Below, one piece after another: positions 50,596 to 58,872 of a DNA stretch of 64,000 nt. The notes below the pieces were generated by a model. The model saw only the letters and a program-made list of their open reading frames with translations, had not been told where the DNA came from and did no database searches. The translations under genes were made by a program, and so were the position numbers. Origin of the DNA: Streptomyces sp. Tue 6430 (GTDB lineage Bacteria; Actinomycetota; Actinomycetes; Streptomycetales; Streptomycetaceae); contig JAKGSH010000010.1 of assembly GCA_021568835.1 (NCBI GenBank), positions 806,001 through 870,000 on the forward strand, in the 5' to 3' direction. Each line of letters starts with the position of its first letter. Position 1 is the stretch's first letter.

Positions 50596-51306
50596 TCAGA
50601 TCCCGGCCGCGCCCAGCAGTGATCCGGCCGCGTACGTCACCGCCATCGCCACCGCCCCGCCCCCCACGTTGCGCACGACCGCCCGCGCGGGTGCCGCCGC
50701 TCCGAGGCGTGCGCTGCTCCAGCCCGTGCAGGCCAGGGCGAGGAGGACCGACACCACGGTGACGGGCAGCCGCCAGTCCGACGGGGGCAGCACGATCGCC
50801 AGCAGCGGGAGCAGGGCGCCCACCGTGAAGGCCAGGAAGCTCGCCCAGGCCGCGTGCCAGGGATTGGTGAGCTCGTCGGGGTCGATGCCCAGCTCCACGC
50901 GCGCGTGGGCCCGCAGCGCGTCGCGCTGCGTCAGCTGGACGGCCGCGTCCCGGGCCACCTCGCGGGTCAGGCCCCGTTCCTCCAGCAGCCCGGTCAGCTC
51001 CTCCAGCTCGGCCTCCGGCTGCTCCAGCAGCTCCCGTCGTTCCAGCGCGAGGGCGGCCCTCTCGGAGTCGCGCTGCGTCGACACCGACACGTACTCCCCC
51101 GCCGCCATCGACATCGACCCGGCCAGCAGACCGGCCAGACCCGCCGTCAGCAGCGCCGAGCGGTCACCGGTGGCCCCGGCCACGCCGACGACGAGGCCCG
51201 CGGTGGACACGATGCCGTCGTTGGCGCCGAGCACGGCGGCCCGCAGCCAGTTGAGCCGGGCTCCGAGCGACCCGCCGTGGGGCTCCTCGTGGGATGGTTC
51301 CGTCAT
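50596..51306 (-). CDS. VIT1/CCC1-family Fe/Mn transporter
   Basis: ATG 51306 (MTEPSHEEPHGGSLGARLNW), 236 residues. Family blocks are LNWLRAAVLGANDGIVSTAGLVVGVAGA, LAGLLAGSMSMAAGEYVSVSTQRDSE (metal-binding Met/Glu region), a cytosolic helical loop with the family's Glu-rich metal-binding helix (LEERGLTREVARDAAVQ), and SFLAFTVGALLPLLAIVL plus three further helices. It probably exports or detoxifies ferrous iron or manganese. It is not linked to the iron box at 4.4 kb. Confidence 0.93.
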   Translation of the reverse strand: MTEPSHEEPHGGSLGARLNWLRAAVLGANDGIVSTAGLVVGVAGATGDRSALLTAGLAGLLAGSMSMAAGEYVSVSTQRDSERAALALERRELLEQPEAELEELTGLLEERGLTREVARDAAVQLTQRDALRAHARVELGIDPDELTNPWHAAWASFLAFTVGALLPLLAIVLPPSDWRLPVTVVSVLLALACTGWSSARLGAAAPARAVVRNVGGGAVAMAVTYAAGSLLGAAGI

Positions 51307-51499
51307 ACGGGGAGGATCGCATCCCGGCCGGCGGGACGTCGCACCGAGGCTCCCCGCGCGCGTGCCGAAGTGCGCCCGTCGCGCCCGCCGCGCCCCTGTC
51401 CGGTGTCGTCCCGCACGCGCGTGCGGGTGTGCGCGAGCGGGTGCGTCCGGCGGTGGGGTGGAGGCGTGTGCCCGCTGTCGGTGGCGGCCCGTATCCTCA

Positions 51500-52498
51500 A
51501 TGACCATGCTCGAAGACCGTACGCCCGCAGCGTCCTCCCCCACGGAATGGCCGACCGCCTATCCCCGGGGATACGCGGTCGTCGACGTGGAGACCACCGG
51601 CCTGGCCCGCGACGACCGGATCATCTCCGCCGCCGTGTACCGGCTGGACGCGCGCGGTGAGGTCGAGGACCACTGGTACACGCTGGTCAACCCGGAGCGC
51701 GACCCGGGCCCGGTGTGGATCCACGGTCTGACGAGCGAGGCACTGGAGGGCGCGCCGCTCTTCCGGGACGTGGCGCAGGAGTTCGCGGCCCGGCTCGACG
51801 GCCGGGTGCTGGTCGCGCACAACGCGGTGTTCGACTGGCAGATGATCGCCCGCGAGTACGCGCGCGCGAAGCGCGAGGCCCCGGTGCGACAGCGGCTGTG
51901 CACCATCGCGCTCGCCAAGGAGCTGGCCCTGCCGCTGCCCAACCACAAGCTGGAGTCGCTGGCCGCGCACTTCGGTGTCGTCCAGCGGCGGGCGCACCAC
52001 GCCCTCGACGACGCGCGCGTGCTGGCGGAGGCGTTCCGGCCGAGCCTGCGGGCCGCGGCGGCGGGCGGTGTGCGGCTGCCGCTGCACGAGTGCCGGCCGC
52101 TGACGGAGTGGCAGGACCGTCCCGCGCCGCGGCTCGGGCAGCACAGCGGCGGCTCCGACGGCCCCCGGCCGACCAGTTGGCGTCCGGCCCGGAAGCGGCC
52201 CGCCTGCCCGTATCCCAACCCGGGGCGCTACGAGGACGGGAAACGCCTCAAGCAGGGCATGCGCATCGCGTTCTCCGGGGACACCTCGGTCGAGCGCGAG
52301 CTGCTGGAGGACCGCGCGACCGAGGCCGGACTGCACGTCGCCACGTCGCTCTCCCGGCTGACCAGCCTGCTCGTCACCAACGACCCCGACTCGGGCACCT
52401 CCAAGGTGGTCAAGGCCCGCCAGTTCGGCACGCCGGTGGTGGACGAGGCGGCGTTCGGCCAGCTGCTGCGCGATGTCGAGCCGGCCGCGCCGCGGTGA
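51500..52498 (+). CDS. DEDDh 3'-5' exonuclease with C-terminal BRCT domain
   Basis: ATG 51500 (a second ATG is at 51506), 332 residues. DnaQ-like motifs are YAVVDVETTGLARDD (ExoI), VLVAHNAVFDWQMI (ExoII) and HHALDDARVLAEAF (ExoIII, DEDDh His). A Pro/Arg linker precedes MRIAFSGDTSVERELLEDRATEAGLHV, LTSLLVTNDPDSGTSKVVKARQFGTPVVDEAAF, which is a BRCT domain. The arrangement suggests a proofreading or repair nuclease recruited through BRCT. Confidence 0.9.
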   Translation: MTMLEDRTPAASSPTEWPTAYPRGYAVVDVETTGLARDDRIISAAVYRLDARGEVEDHWYTLVNPERDPGPVWIHGLTSEALEGAPLFRDVAQEFAARLDGRVLVAHNAVFDWQMIAREYARAKREAPVRQRLCTIALAKELALPLPNHKLESLAAHFGVVQRRAHHALDDARVLAEAFRPSLRAAAAGGVRLPLHECRPLTEWQDRPAPRLGQHSGGSDGPRPTSWRPARKRPACPYPNPGRYEDGKRLKQGMRIAFSGDTSVERELLEDRATEAGLHVATSLSRLTSLLVTNDPDSGTSKVVKARQFGTPVVDEAAFGQLLRDVEPAAPR

Positions 52499-52639
52499 CC
52501 GTGCCGTGCCGTGCTGCGGTGGCCGTGCCGCGCCTCGGTGAGCACGCCGCGCCGCGATGACCGTACGGACGGGTGATTGCCGCGCGACTCGCCCGGCGCC
52601 GTCTCGCCCGCGCCGCACCGACGGCCCACCCTGTGGCCC

Positions 52640-52873
52640 ATGGCGACATGTGAGGTTTGCGGCAACAACTACGGAATGACCTTCGAGGTGCACGCGCAGG
52701 GCGCGGTGCACGTCTTCGACTGCTTCTCCTGTGCGATCCACCGCATGGCCCCGATCTGTGAGCACTGCCGGGTGCAGATCATCGGCCAGGGCGTGGAGGC
52801 CGAGGGGCGCTGGTACTGCGGCGCCCACTGCGCCCGCGCCGAGGGAAAGGCGGGCATCGTCGACCGGGTCTGA
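52640..52873 (+). CDS. Small zinc-ribbon protein, unknown function
   Basis: ATG 52640, 77 residues. CEVCGNNYG, CFSCAIH, CEHCRVQI and WYCGAHCARAEG give four Cys-pair motifs, enough for two zinc sites. It is a compact cytoplasmic metal-binding protein, with no functional clue. The gene lies 50 bp before a SURF1 gene on the same strand. Confidence 0.8.
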   Translation: MATCEVCGNNYGMTFEVHAQGAVHVFDCFSCAIHRMAPICEHCRVQIIGQGVEAEGRWYCGAHCARAEGKAGIVDRV

Positions 52874-52922
52874 AGCGGGCCCCACGTCAGGACACCCCAC
52901 GGCCGGGAGGTACGGTCGTGGG

Positions 52923-53717
52923 GTGTACCGCTTCCTTTTGTCCCGGCAGTGGGTGATCATCACGCTCGTCGCCCTCCTCCTGATCCCCACGATGATCAGG
53001 CTGGGCATCTGGCAGATGCACCGCTACGACGAGCGCACCGCCCGCAACCAGCTGGTCTCCGACGCGCTGTCCGCCGACCCCGTGCCGGTGGAGAGTCTGA
53101 CCTCCCCGGGCCACGCCGTCAGCACCGGCCAGCGGTACCGCTCCGTGACCGCCGTGGGCCGCTTCGACACCGACCGGGAGATCGTGGTCCGGCGGCGCGT
53201 CAACGGCGACGAGGAGGTCGGCTTCCACGTCGTCACCCCGTTCGTCCTGAAGGACGGGAGGGTGCTGCTGGTCAACCGCGGCTGGATCCCCGCCGACGCC
53301 CCCAGCCAGACCACGTTCCCCGAGGTCCCGGCGCCGCCCGCCGGGCAGGTCACCGTGACCGGGCGGCTGATGCCCGACGAGACGACCGCGGCGAGCGGCA
53401 TCAAGAACCTCCAGGGGCTGCCGGACCGGCAGGTCATGCTGATCAACAGCGCGCAGGAGGCGCGGCGCCTGGACGCGCAGGTCCTCGGCGGCTACATCGC
53501 GCAGACGGCGCCCGAGCCCGCGAAGGGCACCCCCCAGTTGGTCGGCAGGCCCGGCAACGAGGACGCCGCGCTCAACTACGCCTACGCGATCCAGTGGTGG
53601 CTGTTCTCCGCGGGCGTGCCGGTCGGCTGGGTGATCCTGGTCCGGCGCGAGCTGCGCGACCGCAGGGAGGCGGCCGCCGCGCAGAAGCCGGCGGAGGCAC
53701 AGCCCGCGACGGTCTGA
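52923..53717 (+). CDS. SURF1-family cytochrome oxidase assembly protein
   Basis: GTG 52923 (VYRFLLSRQWVIITLVALLL), 264 residues. N-terminal and C-terminal membrane helices bracket the SURF1 core: RYRSVTAVGRFDTDREIVVRRRVNGDEEVGFHVVTPFVL, LLVNRGWIPADAP, VTGRLMPDE, and NYAYAIQWWLFSAGVPVGWVILVRRELR. SURF1 helps deliver heme a to aa3-type oxidases. The oxidase genes are not in this window. Confidence 0.94.
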   Translation: MYRFLLSRQWVIITLVALLLIPTMIRLGIWQMHRYDERTARNQLVSDALSADPVPVESLTSPGHAVSTGQRYRSVTAVGRFDTDREIVVRRRVNGDEEVGFHVVTPFVLKDGRVLLVNRGWIPADAPSQTTFPEVPAPPAGQVTVTGRLMPDETTAASGIKNLQGLPDRQVMLINSAQEARRLDAQVLGGYIAQTAPEPAKGTPQLVGRPGNEDAALNYAYAIQWWLFSAGVPVGWVILVRRELRDRREAAAAQKPAEAQPATV

Positions 53718-53861
53718 GGACCCCCGCCCGGCCGCCCCACCGCCGAGGGGCCGTGCCCGGCCCCACGGCCGGGGCCCCGCCCGGCCGGACGTCCCGGCGC
53801 CGTGTCACCCTCCCGGCTCCCGCCCGGATTGCCCTGCCGCACCGCCGGGAACCCGCACCCC

Positions 53862-55652
53862 GTGCACCCCCGTATCGAGGACTACGCCGTCATCGGCGAC
53901 GAACAGACCGCGGCCCTGGTCGGCAGGGACGGCTCGGTCGACTGGCTGTGCCTGCCCCGCTTCGACTCAGGGGCCTGCTTCGCGCGCCTGCTGGGCGACG
54001 AGGACAACGGCCACTGGCGCATCGCGCCCAAGGGCGCCGACGGGAAGTACTGCACCCGCCGCGCCTACCGTCCGGACACGCTCGTCCTGGACACCGAGTG
54101 GGAGACCGACGAGGGCGCGATCCGCGTCACCGACCTGATGCCGCAGCGCGACCGGGCCCCCGACGTCGTACGGATCGTCGAGGGACTGCGCGGGCGGGTC
54201 ACCGTCCACAGCGCGCTGCGGCTGCGCTTCGACTACGGCTGGGTCGTCCCGTGGATGCGCCGGGTCGACGGTCACCGGGTGGCGGTCGCCGGGCCGGACG
54301 CGGTGTGGTTGCGCAGCGAGCCGGAGGTGCGCACCTGGGGCGAGAACTTCAGCACCCACGCGGAGTTCACCGTCGCCGCGGGCGAGACGGTCGCGTTCGT
54401 GCTGACCTGGCACCCCTCGCACCACGCGCGCCCGCCGCTCGTCGACCCCCACGAGGCGCTGCGGGCCAGTGTCGCGGACTGGCGGGCGTGGTCGGCACGC
54501 TGCCGCTACGACGGACCCCACCGGGACGCCGTGATCCGCTCCCTCATCACCCTGAAGGCCCTCACCTACGTGCCGACGGGCGGCATCGTCGCCGCACTCA
54601 CCACGTCCCTGCCCGAGGAGCTGGGCGGGGTCCGCAACTGGGACTACCGCTACTGCTGGCTGCGCGACTCCACCCTCACCCTCGGCGCCCTGCTGGCGGC
54701 CGGCCACGAGGACGAGGCCGAGGCCTGGCGCGACTGGCTGCTGCGTGCCGTCGCGGGCGACCCGGCGGACCTCCAGATCATGTACGGGCTGGCGGGCGAG
54801 CGCCGGCTGCCCGAGTTCGAGCTGCCGTGGCTGTCGGGCTACGCGGGCTCGCGTCCGGTGCGCATCGGCAACGGCGCCGTGAGCCAGCTCCAGCTCGACG
54901 TGTACGGCGAGGTGATGGACTCGCTGTCACTGGCCCGCACCGCGGGGATGACGCCCAAGCCGCACGTGTGGTCGCTCCAGTGCGCGCTGATGAACTGGCT
55001 GTGCGAGAACTGGCGGCAGCCCGACGAGGGGCTCTGGGAGGTGCGCGGCGGCCGCCGCCAGTTCGTGCACTCCAAGGTGATGGTGTGGGTGGCCGCCGAC
55101 CGTGCCGTCCGCGCGCTGGAGCGGTACCCGCAGCTCAGCGGCGACCTCGAGGGGTGGCGGGCGCTGCGCGACGAGGTGCACCGCGAGGTGTGCGAGAAGG
55201 GCTACGACCCCGGGCGCAACACCTTCACGCAGTACTACGGTTCGCGCGACCTGGACGCCGCCCTGCTGCTCATCCCGCGCGTCGGCTTCCTGCCCCCCGA
55301 GGACCCGCGGGTGACCGGCACCGTCGACGCCGTCCGCGAGGAACTCGGGCACGGCGGTCTGCTGCGCCGCTACAGCACCGCCGGGCGGACCGTCGACGGC
55401 CTGCCCGGCGACGAGGGCGCCTTCCTGGCGTGCTCCTTCTGGCTCGCGGACGCCCTGCACCTGACGGGCCGGACCCGGGAGGCGCGCGAGCTGTTCGACC
55501 GCCTGGTGGCCCTGGCCAACGACGTGGGGCTGCTGGCCGAGGAGTACGACCCGAAGGCCGGCCGTCACCTGGGGAACTACCCGCAGGCGTTCAGCCACAT
55601 CGGCCTCGTCAACACCGCCCTCACCCTGTACGGCGACGGGCAGGCAGGATAG
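53862..55652 (+). CDS. Glycoside hydrolase family 15 (glucoamylase/trehalase-like)
   Basis: I chose GTG 53862 because homologues, as I recall them, start near HPRIEDYAVIGD; GTG 53802 is a possible longer start. It has 596 residues. GH15 blocks are HPRIEDYAVIGDEQTAALVG, GSVDWLCLPRFDSGACFARLLGDEDNG, GGVRNWDYRYCWLRDSTLTLGALLAAG, AGSRPVRIGNGAVSQLQLDVYGEV and GLLAEEYDPKAGRHLGNYPQAFSHIGLVNTA, with the catalytic Glu pair in the last two regions. No signal peptide is visible, so it is cytoplasmic, probably acting on trehalose or maltooligosaccharides. Confidence 0.93.
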   Translation: MHPRIEDYAVIGDEQTAALVGRDGSVDWLCLPRFDSGACFARLLGDEDNGHWRIAPKGADGKYCTRRAYRPDTLVLDTEWETDEGAIRVTDLMPQRDRAPDVVRIVEGLRGRVTVHSALRLRFDYGWVVPWMRRVDGHRVAVAGPDAVWLRSEPEVRTWGENFSTHAEFTVAAGETVAFVLTWHPSHHARPPLVDPHEALRASVADWRAWSARCRYDGPHRDAVIRSLITLKALTYVPTGGIVAALTTSLPEELGGVRNWDYRYCWLRDSTLTLGALLAAGHEDEAEAWRDWLLRAVAGDPADLQIMYGLAGERRLPEFELPWLSGYAGSRPVRIGNGAVSQLQLDVYGEVMDSLSLARTAGMTPKPHVWSLQCALMNWLCENWRQPDEGLWEVRGGRRQFVHSKVMVWVAADRAVRALERYPQLSGDLEGWRALRDEVHREVCEKGYDPGRNTFTQYYGSRDLDAALLLIPRVGFLPPEDPRVTGTVDAVREELGHGGLLRRYSTAGRTVDGLPGDEGAFLACSFWLADALHLTGRTREARELFDRLVALANDVGLLAEEYDPKAGRHLGNYPQAFSHIGLVNTALTLYGDGQAG

Positions 55653-55657
55653 GGGCC

Positions 55658-56413
55658 ATGGATCTTGGACTGAAGGACCGGGTGTACGTCGTCACCGGGG
55701 CCACCCGCGGCCTCGGCAACGCCGCCGCGCGCGAGCTGGTCGCGGACGGCGCGAAGGTGGTCGTCACGGGGCGGGACGAGGAGCGGGCCGCCGAGGCGGC
55801 GCGGGAGCTGGGGCCGGGCGCGGTCGGGGTCGGCGTCGACAACGCCGACCCCGAGGCGCCCGCGCGGCTGATCGCGGCCGCGCGGGAGGCGTTCGGCCGC
55901 TTCGACGGTGTGCTGGTGAGCGTGGGAGGGCCGCCGCCCGGGTTCGTCGCGGACAACACGGACGAGCAGTGGCTGGCGGCGTTCGAGTCGGTGTTCCTCG
56001 GCGCGGTGCGGCTGGCGCGGGCGGCGGCCGCCGAGCTGGAGGCCGGGGGTGTCATCGGGTTCGTGCTGTCGGGGTCGGTGCACGAACCGATCCCGGGGCT
56101 GACGATCTCCAACGGGCTGCGGCCGGGCCTGGCCGGGTTCGCGAAGTCGCTCTCCGACGAGCTGGGGCCGCGCGGGATCCGGGTGGTGGGGCTGCTGCCC
56201 GCGCGGATCGACACCGACCGGGTGCGCGAGCTGGACGCGCTGTCGGCCGACCCGGAGGCGACCCGGGCGGCGAACCAGTCCCGGATCCCGCTGCGGCGGT
56301 ACGGGACGCCGCAGGAGTTCGGGCGGGTGGCGGCCTTCCTGCTGTCGCCGGCCGCCTCCTATCTGACCGGCCTCATGGTGCCGGTGGACGGCGGGATGCG
56401 GCACGGGTTCTGA
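55658..56413 (+). CDS. SDR-family protein with an altered active site
   Basis: ATG 55658, 251 residues, 5 bp after the GH15 stop. The nucleotide loop TGATRGLGNAAA, the NVDN-like region and VPVDGGMRHGF at the C-terminus fit SDRs. The normal Tyr-x3-Lys is absent: aligning with FabG's NYAASKAGL gives ISNGLRPGL, so Tyr is Ser and Lys is Arg. VLSGSVHEPIP keeps the Ser region. It may be a non-catalytic or rewired reductase. The gene probably belongs to the GH15 transcript. Confidence 0.85.
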   Translation: MDLGLKDRVYVVTGATRGLGNAAARELVADGAKVVVTGRDEERAAEAARELGPGAVGVGVDNADPEAPARLIAAAREAFGRFDGVLVSVGGPPPGFVADNTDEQWLAAFESVFLGAVRLARAAAAELEAGGVIGFVLSGSVHEPIPGLTISNGLRPGLAGFAKSLSDELGPRGIRVVGLLPARIDTDRVRELDALSADPEATRAANQSRIPLRRYGTPQEFGRVAAFLLSPAASYLTGLMVPVDGGMRHGF

Positions 56414-56445
56414 GGGGCCGCCGGCCGACTCGGGACCGGCCGGCG

Positions 56446-57033
56446 TCAACTGACCCGTTCCGCCTTGTGCTTGTGCGTCCTGAGACGCACTTCCGCCGGG
56501 AGCGACGTCAGCGCCGCCGACTCCCGCGCGTGGGCCAGGCACTCGTGCGTCAGCCCGTCGAGCGCCACGGCCGGGTCCACGTGCGGTTCCAGCAGGAGCC
56601 GTACGTGGGCCTCGGGGGCGTCCCTGCGGCCCGTCAGGTGGGCGCGGCTGTGGGACACGCCGTCCAGCCGGGCCGCGTCGCCGGCCAGGGCGTTCTCCAG
56701 GGCCCGGCCGCGCAGCAAGGCGCCCGCGCCGTCGCCGGTGTCGACGAGAACCTCGCCGAGGCGGCGCCGGCGCAGGACCGCGACCAGCCACCACAGGGCG
56801 AGCAGGAGGAGCACCGCCAGCACGGCGAGGACGACCGGCCACCACCAGCCCTCGTCCCGCCAGCGGGTGCGCTCGGCGGTGCTGAGCAGGACGTCGTGCC
56901 GGTCCTGGTGGATCCACCAGGAGGGCGGGTCCGCGCCCAGACCGACGGCGAGCACGGCGCCGCCGACGACGAGCAGGGCGAGACCCACGAGCCCCAGGGC
57001 CACGCGGTTGACGGTCCTGAGCATCGGCGTCAT
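56446..57033 (-). CDS. amaP: Alkaline shock response membrane anchor AmaP-like protein
   Basis: ATG 57033 (MTPMLRTVNRVALGLVGLAL), 195 residues. Two membrane helices (VALGLVGLALLVVGGAVLAV and WPVVLAVLAVLLLLALWWLV) bracket a short outside loop (DPPSWWIHQDRHD). The C-terminal soluble domain ends in LRTHKHKAERVS. In Gram-positives AmaP anchors Asp23 at the membrane. Position with two Asp23/Gls24 genes supports the call. Confidence 0.85.
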   Translation of the reverse strand: MTPMLRTVNRVALGLVGLALLVVGGAVLAVGLGADPPSWWIHQDRHDVLLSTAERTRWRDEGWWWPVVLAVLAVLLLLALWWLVAVLRRRRLGEVLVDTGDGAGALLRGRALENALAGDAARLDGVSHSRAHLTGRRDAPEAHVRLLLEPHVDPAVALDGLTHECLAHARESAALTSLPAEVRLRTHKHKAERVS

Positions 57034-57698
57034 CCCTTCTTTTCGGGCCGGCGCACGTGCACGGACAGCGCGGGCGGCCGGGCGAGCCCCAGGCCGCGGA
57101 CGGCGCCGCCGAGCACCTCGTCCAGTTCCGCGCGCACCTCGTCCAGGTCGCGGAAGTGGGAGACCGCCCGTACGTGGGCCCGGCGGCGCCCGGAGCGGAC
57201 GTGGACCGACTGCACGCCGGCGACCTCCATGGCCCGGTCGCGCAGCACCAGGGCGGCGGCGCCCCGGTGCAGGCCGGCGCGGACGTCGGGGTGGGGGCGC
57301 CGCATGGGCAGCAGGTCGCGCAGCCCGGGCGTGACGGCGAGGAGGACCAGCCACAGGCCGAGGGCCGCGGCGACACCCGCGCCCACGAGGACCCAGGTGT
57401 CGTCCAGGGGCCGTTCGGCGAGCTGCCGTGCCAGCTCCCGGCGTACGTGCAGGGCCGGCCGGTCGGCACGCACCGCGGCGATGTCGTAGAGGAGCACGCC
57501 CGTGAGGGCGGCGAGCAGCAGCGCGACGACGGCCGCCGGGACCCGGCGGGCCGACCAGAAGCGTCCGCTGCTCGGCGCGGAGGCGGGGTCGGGGCCGGGG
57601 TCGGGCGGGGGCCCGGGCCGGGAACCGTCGTCCTCGGCCGCCTTCTCCAGGACCGGCAGTCGTCGTGTGCTGCCCTCGGAGCCCAGGGGCTCGCTCAT
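57030..57698 (-). CDS. DUF6286-type membrane protein
   Basis: ATG 57698 (MSEPLGSEGSTRRLPVLEKA), 222 residues, overlapping the next gene by ATGA. A Pro-rich N-terminal tail precedes two helices (AAVVALLLAALTGVLLYDIAAVRA and VLVGAGVAAALGLWLVLLAV), with an Asp23-like C-terminal alpha-beta region (MEVAGVQSVHVRSGRRRAHVRAVSHFRDL). It is part of the Asp23/AmaP cluster. Confidence 0.82.
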   Translation of the reverse strand: MSEPLGSEGSTRRLPVLEKAAEDDGSRPGPPPDPGPDPASAPSSGRFWSARRVPAAVVALLLAALTGVLLYDIAAVRADRPALHVRRELARQLAERPLDDTWVLVGAGVAAALGLWLVLLAVTPGLRDLLPMRRPHPDVRAGLHRGAAALVLRDRAMEVAGVQSVHVRSGRRRAHVRAVSHFRDLDEVRAELDEVLGGAVRGLGLARPPALSVHVRRPEKKG

Positions 57699-58078
57699 GG
57701 CGTCCTCCCGTGTGCCACACCGTGTTCCGCGACCAGATGCAGGCGTTCGACCTGGACGGCGACCTCCGGCACCTCCATTCCCACCAACGCGCCCACCCGC
57801 TCGGTGACATGACGGCGCACCTCATGGCAGCGGGGGCCGATGTCGGCCGGATAGCCGAGTTCGAGGTGGACGCGGATGTGAGCGGCGTCGTGGTGGACGA
57901 CCACGGTGGCGTGCGGGCGGGCGGCGTCGGAGGGCAGTGGTCCCACCGCCTCGCGCGCGGCCTGCGCGGCGACCTTCGCCACCACCCGGTCGGCGATCCG
58001 GGTGGCGCCCCGTTCCCTGGGCGGGACCGCGGCCGGCCGGGTGCCGGACGCGCCGGGTGCCTCGCTCACGGACGTCAC
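57695..58078 (-). CDS. Asp23/Gls24 family protein (second copy)
   Basis: GTG 58078 (VTSVSEAPGASGTRPAAVPP), 127 residues. Asp23 fold: GATRIADRVVAKVAAQAARE, HATVVVHHDAAHIRVHLELGYP and VRRHVTERVGALVGMEVPEVAVQVERL. Its start and stop overlap both neighbours (GTGA and ATGA), so the whole cluster is one tightly coupled operon. Confidence 0.88.
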   Translation of the reverse strand: MTSVSEAPGASGTRPAAVPPRERGATRIADRVVAKVAAQAAREAVGPLPSDAARPHATVVVHHDAAHIRVHLELGYPADIGPRCHEVRRHVTERVGALVGMEVPEVAVQVERLHLVAEHGVAHGRTP

Positions 58079-58260
58079 CGGCGCCGGTCGTCACGCGTGC
58101 GGAAGAAGTCGCCGAGTTCCAGGTCCCCTTCCAGGAACCGGCCGGCGAAGAACCCGACGGCGCCCAGCGCCGCCACCAGCAGGAAGGCCCCGAACCCGCC
58201 GAAGTATCCGGCGAAGCCCAGCGCCATGCCGGCGATCATGCCCACCACGGCCATGTTCAC
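58075..58260 (-). CDS. Small two-helix membrane protein (DUF2273-like)
   Basis: GTG 58260 (VNMAVVGMIAGMALGFAGYF), 61 residues. Two hydrophobic segments, then a charged C-terminus EGDLELGDFFRTRDDRRR. Small hydrophobic proteins like this often accompany Asp23. It lies between the two Asp23 genes. Confidence 0.78.
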   Translation of the reverse strand: MNMAVVGMIAGMALGFAGYFGGFGAFLLVAALGAVGFFAGRFLEGDLELGDFFRTRDDRRR

Positions 58261-58302
58261 GGTGCACTCCCCTCAGCGGCCCGGTCGCCCGTGGCCGGTG
58301 CG

Positions 58303-58785
58303 TCACTGGAGCCGGGACTCCGGCTCCTCGTCCTCTTCCTCGGGCAGCTTGACGTCGCTGACCGCGATGTTGACCTCGACCACCTCGAGGCCGGTCATCC
58401 GCTCGACGGCCGCGATGACGTTCTCGCGCACGTCCCGGGAGACCTCGATGATGGACACGCCGTAGTCGACCACGATCTCCAGGTCGAGTGCCGTCTGCAC
58501 CTCCCCGACCTCGGCCTTGACGCCGCGGGTGACGGACTTCGTGCCGCCGGGCACCCGGTCGCGCACCGCGCCGAAGGTACGGCTGATGCCGCTGCCCATC
58601 GCGTGCACGCCGACCACGTCGCGGGCCGCCATTCCGGCGATCTTCTCCACGACGCCGTCGGCGATGGTGGTGCGTCCGCGCGACCCCGGATCGCCGCCGC
58701 CGCGCCTGGTCGCCTTGCGGGGCGACACCGGCTCGGTGCCGCCGTCCGGGAACTGCGTCCTGCTCTGTTCGCTCGTCTCGCTCAT
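58303..58785 (-). CDS. Asp23/Gls24 family envelope stress protein
   Basis: ATG 58785 (MSETSEQSRTQFPDGGTEPV), 160 residues, first gene of the cluster. Asp23 fold: TTIADGVVEKIAGMAARDVVGVHAMGSGISRTFGAVRDRVPGG, ALDLEIVVDYGVSIIEVSRDVRENVIAAVERMTGLEVVEVNIAV, and an acidic tail EEEDEEPESRLQ. Asp23 binds AmaP at the membrane and responds to cell-envelope stress in Staphylococcus; the role here is inferred. Confidence 0.92.
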   Translation of the reverse strand: MSETSEQSRTQFPDGGTEPVSPRKATRRGGGDPGSRGRTTIADGVVEKIAGMAARDVVGVHAMGSGISRTFGAVRDRVPGGTKSVTRGVKAEVGEVQTALDLEIVVDYGVSIIEVSRDVRENVIAAVERMTGLEVVEVNIAVSDVKLPEEEDEEPESRLQ

Positions 58786-58872
58786 CGCCGTACGTCCTTT
58801 TCGGTCGTCGTCCTCCTGCCACCGTAAGCGCGGTGGACCGTCCTCGCCCCAGGGATGCGGCAGGCTGGGGGA

